From the NCBI GenBank assembly GCA_003531155.1, contig DQHR01000129.1, forward strand, positions 14,936-26,102: a stretch of DNA of 11,167 bases, written 5' to 3'. The translations under genes were made by a program, and so were the position numbers. Source of the stretch: Bacteroidales bacterium. Lineage in GTDB: Bacteria; Bacteroidota; Bacteroidia; Bacteroidales; Tenuifilaceae. The notes under the pieces are model-generated. The model saw nothing but the letters and a program-made list of their open reading frames with translations, ran no database searches and had not been told where the DNA came from. This document shows positions 7,701 to 11,167 of the stretch, piece by piece. The stretch's first letter is position 1, and each line of letters starts with the position of its first letter.

Positions 7701-9443
7701 GGTGTTATTGGTGCACCATTTGCTATCACAGTAATGGGGGGGTTAACTTTTAGTACAATCCTAACTCTAGTATTTATTCCAACATGCTATTCGGGGCTTG
7801 AGAATGGATTAGCCTGGGTAAGAAGTCTTAAACAGTGGGTGAAAATTTTAATGTTTTCATTGCTAATCGGTGGATTTGCTCTAATCTATTTTAAGGTTGA
7901 TAGCTTTGTTTGGAAATTGGTTGATATAACTGTCCTATTTATTGCAACACCTGCAATTACTTATTTTTTGATTTCAAGTACTCGCAGAGCTCAATCAACA
8001 CTTATTCCAAATAATGAATCTATAATTATTAAAATAGGGAACCTTGTTAAGGTGTACGAACGCGAAGGGTTATTCTCGCGGGAGTGGAACTCAGGCCAAA
8101 GGTTAACGAATAGATACACTCAAAAACCTACATATACATCATGGAAAGATTATATTAACTATAGTTGGCAAGTTCCATTACTACTATTCTTAATCTACTT
8201 CACCTATTTTAGGCTCGATAGTGGGTGGTGGACATTTGTTTTTATCCATTTTACTGGGTTATCGCTAATTTATACGTTAAAACCCTTAAAGTATAGGCTT
8301 GAACAACTAAGTCCGAAACGAAAATGGAAACAAAAGTTTTATGCCAAATTACCTAGAATCCTTCTTTGGCTATTTCCACTTATCAACTTAGTAATTCTAG
8401 GTCTTAGATGGCATGGTATAGCATATATTATAATTATCGGAATGCTTTGGTTTATCGGGTTAACCATATACTTAACTGCTAAGAAACTGTATGAGCAGAA
8501 CATTAATGTTGATAGAATTGAAGGACGCTTTGGGGGTTTACGAAGGGCATATTATAGGCTGATTAAGCAAACTCCATTACTTGGAAAGCGTCGTCAACCG
8601 TTCAAGGCACTTTCGGGTGTTTCGCTAGAGATTGGAACAGGTATGTTTGGCCTACTTGGCCCAAACGGTGCTGGTAAAACTACATTAATGAGAATAATCT
8701 GTGGAGTACTTGACCAAAGCTATGGTAAGATATTCATTAATGGAATCGATACGCTTGAAAAGCGTGAGGAGCTTCAAGGACTAATTGGATATTTGCCTCA
8801 AGAGTTTGGAACATATGAGAACATGTCAGCATGGAGTTTTCTCGATTATCAAGCAATCTTAAAAGGAATTTCAAACAAAGAAATTCGCCACGAAAGGATA
8901 AACTACGTGCTAAATGCAGTTCATATGTATGAAAAAAAGGATCAAAATATTGGCTCCTTCTCAGGAGGTATGAAACAGCGCATTGGTATTGCACAAATTC
9001 TACTTCATCTGCCAAGAATTCTTGTTGTTGATGAACCAACAGCAGGTCTTGATCCTCGTGAACGAATCCGTTTCAGAAATCTACTTGTTGAATTGAGCCG
9101 CGATAGGGTTGTAATTTTTTCAACTCACGTAATTGAGGATATATCCTCATCATGCAACCAAGTAGCTGTAATCAATAAAGGCAAATTAAAATTCTTAGGT
9201 CAGCCACAACAAATGTCTACCCTAGCAGAAGGTCATGTTTGGCAGTTTAATTTACCTAGCAATGAATTCGAAAACTTTAGCCAAAAGCAGCTAATCGTTC
9301 ATCACCGACAAGAAGGTAACGATATTAGAGTACGATGTGTTTCAGCTGAAAAGCCACACCCTGATGCTACACAGGTAAAACCAGTACTCGAGGATGCTTA
9401 TTTATGCTTACTAAAAGGGATTGTAGAAGTTAAATTTGTTTAG
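4734..9443 (+). CDS. RND permease fused to an ABC ATPase, with an ABC domain interrupted by a membrane insert
   Basis: The product is 1569 residues in one uninterrupted frame. Residues 1 to about 1025 are a complete RND permease: TM1 about 8-25; TM4 'GMLVDSSVVVLEN' with Asp397-Ser398-Ser399; a Gly-rich periplasmic loop at 645-653; TM8 from about 866; TM10 'GVVVNNGIILID' (Val932-Asn933-Asn934, no Lys); and TM12 ending near Cys1018. Two further hydrophobic helices follow (about 1036-1054 and 1061-1080). Residues 1097-1108 ('IIIKIGNLVKVY') look like strand 1 and the A-loop Tyr of an ABC domain. About 180 residues then intervene with four predicted helices (about 1146-1161, 1165-1182, 1207-1224, 1228-1249). 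The ABC domain resumes at 'FKALSGVSLEIG' (1290) with Walker A GPNGAGKTT (1309-1317, Lys1315), Q-loop Gln1356, signature SGGMKQ (1410-1415), Walker B Asp1433/Glu1434, D-loop Asp1440 and H-loop His1465. A C-terminal extension of ABC-2 ATPase type ends near 'PVLEDAYL'. All ATPase motifs are intact. An ABC-2 permease gene follows at once. Confidence 0.93.
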   Translation: MEFIIKRKVLISMLFIGITLLGYVSYKKLAVEMLPNAELPFLIVQVSPPMNSDPNYLEQKAIIPLEGAIGTLENIERIESNIYPNYGIIIVSFQKSTNLKYTYLKLQQKIDQAKSQVPQGVFVQLMRFDIKQLSGSFMNIQISSEGGIERLRNLVDKKIRPELENVDGIARASVFGGKEKTIEVIIDPEACKSYGITTSEVRAALSNSEKQKTFVGKVLDGSNRLFVHVSAEYKDVNDIEQIVVAKGPIFLKDIAKVFFGFKKETSYSRVNGKDAITIMLMNDNQANLIDLSHRTNETIDKLNAKYKEQGVEIIVQSDTAKDLEKNINDIINLAITGGLLAIYILWLFLRNIKIVSVIGLSIPISMFAAFNLFYAFNISINSLSLIGMVLAVGMLVDSSVVVLENIFRHRSNPNKTLNQAVITGTSEVWRSIFASTITTIVVFVPFLFSDNFFIKILGNQIGISIISSLIISLFVSLLLIPSVTHTLLLKEQTVPLINRLDLRNRMIQIYVALLKTTLRKPIQTILTGVSLFFICILLSVTISLTEQEDAVTSQIPVYVNMQAGSSIETCDKTVKLIEDYLKDWPEIKLLTSRIQTESAVLTIELNEDFEKIQGNDIETLKNNIREKTSDIPNAIISFEDTNASGGGGRGGGGETIAFAGMLGIGDNSESIILKGQDFERMRKVAEDLKYRLQEKTRWINMSVQSERPEAQLLFNQLLMNELNIPLNEVNSAMNNFSSEISTGVRFKQRAEEYDIIIREKEEQQIKPKERNIEDLKRLQVRDAKGGSHDLQYISKVSYASGISQLNRVNQEKQIVIKFAYPERATRTKEALEFYRTNVDLIVSSYSFPAGIVAEVKHDNMDLGEFYFIIGVALLLIFMILSSVFESLSTPFVLMFTIPLAAIGSMLALILTGKSMFNANSLTGFLILIGVVVNNGIILIDYTKLLQKRGIRRYRAIMIAGISRVRPILITSLTTIITLLPLALGKKEYVGVIGAPFAITVMGGLTFSTILTLVFIPTCYSGLENGLAWVRSLKQWVKILMFSLLIGGFALIYFKVDSFVWKLVDITVLFIATPAITYFLISSTRRAQSTLIPNNESIIIKIGNLVKVYEREGLFSREWNSGQRLTNRYTQKPTYTSWKDYINYSWQVPLLLFLIYFTYFRLDSGWWTFVFIHFTGLSLIYTLKPLKYRLEQLSPKRKWKQKFYAKLPRILLWLFPLINLVILGLRWHGIAYIIIIGMLWFIGLTIYLTAKKLYEQNINVDRIEGRFGGLRRAYYRLIKQTPLLGKRRQPFKALSGVSLEIGTGMFGLLGPNGAGKTTLMRIICGVLDQSYGKIFINGIDTLEKREELQGLIGYLPQEFGTYENMSAWSFLDYQAILKGISNKEIRHERINYVLNAVHMYEKKDQNIGSFSGGMKQRIGIAQILLHLPRILVVDEPTAGLDPRERIRFRNLLVELSRDRVVIFSTHVIEDISSSCNQVAVINKGKLKFLGQPQQMSTLAEGHVWQFNLPSNEFENFSQKQLIVHHRQEGNDIRVRCVSAEKPHPDATQVKPVLEDAYLCLLKGIVEVKFV

Positions 9444-9465
9444 TCTTGATATAATATTTATAGAT

Positions 9466-10164
9466 ATGAATAAAATACGTCTCCTTTGGAGGATGATTCG
9501 CTATAACCTTCAAATTGTTTTCTCAGGTAAGTTTATATGGTTTCTATTAGCTTCGGTTGCATTTTTTCTGTTCGTTTGCACAATGATGGCTTTTAACAAT
9601 AGTAACATTAGGCAACACGACATTTATGATGTTTTAATTATACCTGGCATATTATTGATCTTCTATCCAACTGTTTTTGGAATTCAACACGATACTGACT
9701 CACGAACAATTGAATTAATATTCGGGATTCCTGATTACCGATTCAGAGTTTGGCTTTTCAGGATTTTGATTATTTACGTATTTGTTTTTATACTTCTTGT
9801 GCTCTTTGGAGTAGCTGCAGTTGTACTAATCGAGCCGATACCTGCAATAAATTTCGCTTTTCAACTAATGTTTCCTCTATTTTTTCTAGGGAATATGGCT
9901 TTCTGGGTATCAACAATAATCCGCAACGGAAATGCAACGGCAGTTGTTATGGTAGTACTGGGTATTCTTTTATCAATTCTAAGCGAGATTCTTAGAAATT
10001 CCTATTGGAATATCATGTTAAACCCATTTCAAGTTCCATCCGATTTAAACCAAGAAATATGGATGAAAATTGTGTTAAAAAACAGAATATTTCTCACCGT
10101 AGGAGGAATCCTATTCCTTTTAGCAGGAATGTTGAAGCTTCAAAAGAGGGAGAAGTTTATTTGA
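9466..10164 (+). CDS. ABC-2-type transporter permease, six predicted membrane helices
   Basis: The product is 232 residues from ATG 9466. A TTG at 9436 in the same frame would overlap the upstream stop and add ten residues; the ATG with a 22-bp gap is more natural, and neither has a Shine-Dalgarno sequence. The protein begins with a basic amphipathic segment ('KIRLLWRMIRYNLQ') typical of ABC-2 permease elbow helices. Six hydrophobic helices follow, with 'HDTDSRTIELIFGIPDYRFRVW' between the second and third; its 'E-x-x-x-x-x-P' character resembles the cytoplasmic loop that contacts the ATPase in NatB/CcmB-like permeases (I infer the role). Residues near the end ('KLQKREKFI') are basic and cytoplasmic. 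No other ATPase is nearby, so its partner is most likely the ABC domain fused to the RND permease just upstream. Substrate is unknown. Confidence 0.88.
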   Translation: MNKIRLLWRMIRYNLQIVFSGKFIWFLLASVAFFLFVCTMMAFNNSNIRQHDIYDVLIIPGILLIFYPTVFGIQHDTDSRTIELIFGIPDYRFRVWLFRILIIYVFVFILLVLFGVAAVVLIEPIPAINFAFQLMFPLFFLGNMAFWVSTIIRNGNATAVVMVVLGILLSILSEILRNSYWNIMLNPFQVPSDLNQEIWMKIVLKNRIFLTVGGILFLLAGMLKLQKREKFI

Positions 10165-10169
10165 AAAAT

Positions 10170-10205
10170 AGAGGGACTTATTCTATAGGTGATCCCTCTT
10201 TTTTT
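10170..10205 (+). terminator. Rho-independent terminator of the efflux operon, shared with the convergent gene
   Basis: AGAGGGA (10170-10176) pairs with TCCCTCT (10193-10199) across a 16-base loop, and seven T's run from 10199 to 10205. It starts 5 bp after the ABC-2 permease stop. On the other strand the same stem is followed by a weaker T-rich tract (ATTTTTC), so it can serve both convergent genes. The right arm and T-run also encode the last residues of the minus-strand DUF1456 protein, whose stop codon (10178-10180) lies in the loop. Confidence 0.85.
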
Positions 10206-10414
10206 CCTCTCATATGAATAATGAGTCCATTCAAAAAATTGCGAAGCAACTGATCTCCACAGGGTTTATAATTTGGGTGATCGTCCTTACGAAAAATAGC
10301 ACTTAGCTCACTTCGTGTTACATTATAGTCCACAAGTTTAAGGATACTGATAATTTCATCATCCCTAAGATGAAGGGCTACCCTTAACTTTTTGAAAACA
10401 TCGTTATTGTCCAT
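10178..10414 (-). CDS. DUF1456 (YehS-like) protein, single repeat
   Basis: The product is 78 residues, ATG at 10414 and TAA at 10180-10178. The sequence 'NNDVFKKLRVALHLRDDEIISIL', then 'FRKDDHPNYKPCGDQLLRNFLNGL', then 'RGKK' matches my memory of the DUF1456 repeat, seen twice in E. coli YehS (about 156 residues). Here only one repeat is present. The start resembles the second repeat of YehS and the end resembles the first. It looks small, soluble and mainly helical; its biochemical role is not known. It converges with the efflux operon and overlaps that operon's terminator, so it belongs to a separate transcription unit. I consider it real, not a shadow, because of the family match and because the + strand here has no competing gene. 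It may be the normal short form in this phylum. Confidence 0.85.
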   Translation of the reverse strand: MDNNDVFKKLRVALHLRDDEIISILKLVDYNVTRSELSAIFRKDDHPNYKPCGDQLLRNFLNGLIIHMRGKKEGSPIE

Positions 10415-10454
10415 AATACTAATGAAGTTTTTGCTAATAATGATGGGGTAAAAA

Positions 10455-10482
10455 TAAACTTAATACTCTAATCATTAAACAA
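10455..10482 (-). promoter_or_regulatory. Candidate Bacteroidota-type promoter for the DUF1456 gene
   Basis: Reading the minus strand, TTG (10482-10480) lies 17 bases upstream of TAAGTTTA (10462-10455), which differs from the Bacteroidota -7 consensus TAnnTTTG only in its last base. Transcription would start near 10450, leaving a leader of about 35 bases before the ATG at 10414. The consensus is short and the region is A+T-rich, so a chance match is quite possible. The wider divergent gap (10415-10493) must also hold the promoter of the hydrolase gene, for which I see no convincing match. Confidence 0.3.
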
Positions 10483-10493
10483 TCTTTGAAAAA

Positions 10494-11167
10494 ATGTTTA
10501 AAGCATTATACATCCTATCAATTTTAACTTTAAGTTTTGTCCATGTATTAGCCCAAACAAACGATACTATTCTGATTAGAGAATTGATAGATAAGTTTTT
10601 CGAAACAAACCAAAAAGATAAATATAGTAAGCAAATTATTAAACTTAAGCCTAACTATGATCTTGTATATAATCACTTAAAGTTTGGTAAAAAATATTCT
10701 TCTAATGTTCCTAAAGGTTTTTGGGAACACAATTTTAAAAACGAAATAGGAGTTGAGCATCCAAACTTAGTATTTATTCCATACAGCTATGATCACCAAC
10801 AAAAGTACCGTATTAGAATTTTTCTGCATGGAGGAGTATCAACATTTAATATGAGAGAATGGGTTGGATCAATTGACAGAAGTGATACTATTTGGAGCTC
10901 ATTAAATACAATAAATCTTTTCCCAGCATCTTGGGTGTTTTCAAAATGGTGGAGTTACAGCCAGTATGAAAATATTTCGAAACTCTTGGCATACGTTAAG
11001 GAAAACTATAATATAGATGAAAACATGGTATATATAACTGGCATTTCAGATGGAGGAACAGGAATATATTACCTATCAAATTTCTATCAAACTCCATTTT
11101 CATGTTACTTGCCATTTATTGGAAGCATGGAAACCTTACATTACCAGTATAATAAACAGTTATATGT
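10494..11167 (+). CDS. Secreted alpha/beta-hydrolase-like (esterase-type) protein, 3'-truncated by window edge
   Basis: The frame from ATG 10494 stays open to the end of the window, giving 224 complete codons. The start is supported by a clear signal peptide (about residues 1-20: Lys near the start, a hydrophobic core 'ALYILSILTLSF', then a 'VLAQ' cleavage site). The body has 'RIFLHGG' (His112-Gly113-Gly114), the typical oxyanion-hole strand of alpha/beta hydrolases. About 70 residues later comes 'YITGISDGGTG', a G-x-S-x-G nucleophile elbow with Ser185 as the probable nucleophile. Acid and His residues of the triad would lie beyond the window. This layout resembles the PHB-depolymerase/feruloyl-esterase type of secreted esterases, but I cannot name a substrate. 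It is divergent from the DUF1456 gene and separated from the efflux operon by a terminator, so it is probably unrelated to efflux. Confidence 0.8.
   Translation, partial: MFKALYILSILTLSFVHVLAQTNDTILIRELIDKFFETNQKDKYSKQIIKLKPNYDLVYNHLKFGKKYSSNVPKGFWEHNFKNEIGVEHPNLVFIPYSYDHQQKYRIRIFLHGGVSTFNMREWVGSIDRSDTIWSSLNTINLFPASWVFSKWWSYSQYENISKLLAYVKENYNIDENMVYITGISDGGTGIYYLSNFYQTPFSCYLPFIGSMETLHYQYNKQLY

Noticed and set aside
7780..8040. That the RND-ABC fusion is an artefact of a missed stop codon or frameshift.
   Set aside because: The junction is continuous coding sequence with two well-formed membrane helices and no sign of composition change or a hidden start site; helix counts keep the ABC parts in the cytoplasm. 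Sequencing error cannot be fully excluded without reads.
8737..9039. A 100-residue minus-strand open frame opposite the ABC domain.
   Set aside because: It lies wholly opposite the Walker A to Walker B region, whose codons are fixed by a conserved protein; it has no family features. The other minus-strand frames inside the permeases were rejected likewise.
9436..9465. TTG at 9436 as the start of the ABC-2 permease.
   Set aside because: It overlaps the preceding stop and adds ten residues with no clear role; ATG 9466 gives a normal elbow-helix start.
9750..10217. Two + strand open frames (9750-9995 and 10005-10217) in another phase.
   Set aside because: They overlap the ABC-2 permease almost throughout and their predicted proteins resemble no family and have biased, low-quality composition; the second also runs through the terminator.
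10481..10488. AATCTTTG as a -7 promoter element for the hydrolase gene.
   Set aside because: It has one mismatch to TAnnTTTG, lies only 5 bp before the ATG, and has no TTG at the expected distance upstream.
1..11167. CRISPR arrays, tRNA or rRNA genes, insertion sequences, phage or defence genes.
   Set aside because: I saw no regularly spaced repeats, no cloverleaf or rRNA-like sequence, and no transposase, integrase or toxin-antitoxin signature on either strand.

Overview
The window is A+T-rich bacterial DNA that looks like Bacteroidota (Bacteroidales/Marinilabiliales-like). I infer this from the lack of Shine-Dalgarno sequences before well-defined ATG starts, a membrane-fusion lipoprotein with acidic residues just after the lipid-modified Cys, and the style of the RND and ABC proteins. 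The genus cannot be fixed from the sequence alone.

Layout: positions 1-10164 carry one same-strand cluster of envelope transport genes, in this order. First is the 3' end of a TolC-type outer-membrane factor (3-443). Next is an RND periplasmic adaptor lipoprotein (454-1506). A 129-bp spacer with two inverted repeats follows. Then come an RND permease of normal length (1636-4722), a 1569-residue RND permease fused to an ABC ATPase (4734-9443), and a small ABC-2-type permease (9466-10164). A strong hairpin plus T-run closes the cluster at 10170-10205. Converging on it from the other strand is a single-repeat DUF1456/YehS-like protein (10178-10414). After a 79-bp divergent intergenic region, a secreted alpha/beta-hydrolase-like gene (10494 onward) runs off the right edge.

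How the genes may work together: the first genes form a conventional tripartite efflux set (outer-membrane channel, adaptor, two paralogous permeases, as in MdtABC-TolC-like systems). The unusual part is the second permease. After its twelve RND helices it continues through two more predicted helices. It then makes the first strand and A-loop Tyr of an ABC nucleotide-binding domain, is interrupted by about 180 residues carrying four more predicted helices, and finally completes the ABC domain (Walker A, Q-loop, signature, Walker B, D-loop and H-loop all intact). The inserted helices come in even numbers, so every ABC segment is predicted to be cytoplasmic. A separate ABC-2 permease starts 22 bp downstream. 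Together these suggest a hybrid RND-ABC exporter, or an RND pump whose operon is physically coupled to an ABC-2 transporter. Substrate and mechanism cannot be read from the sequence.
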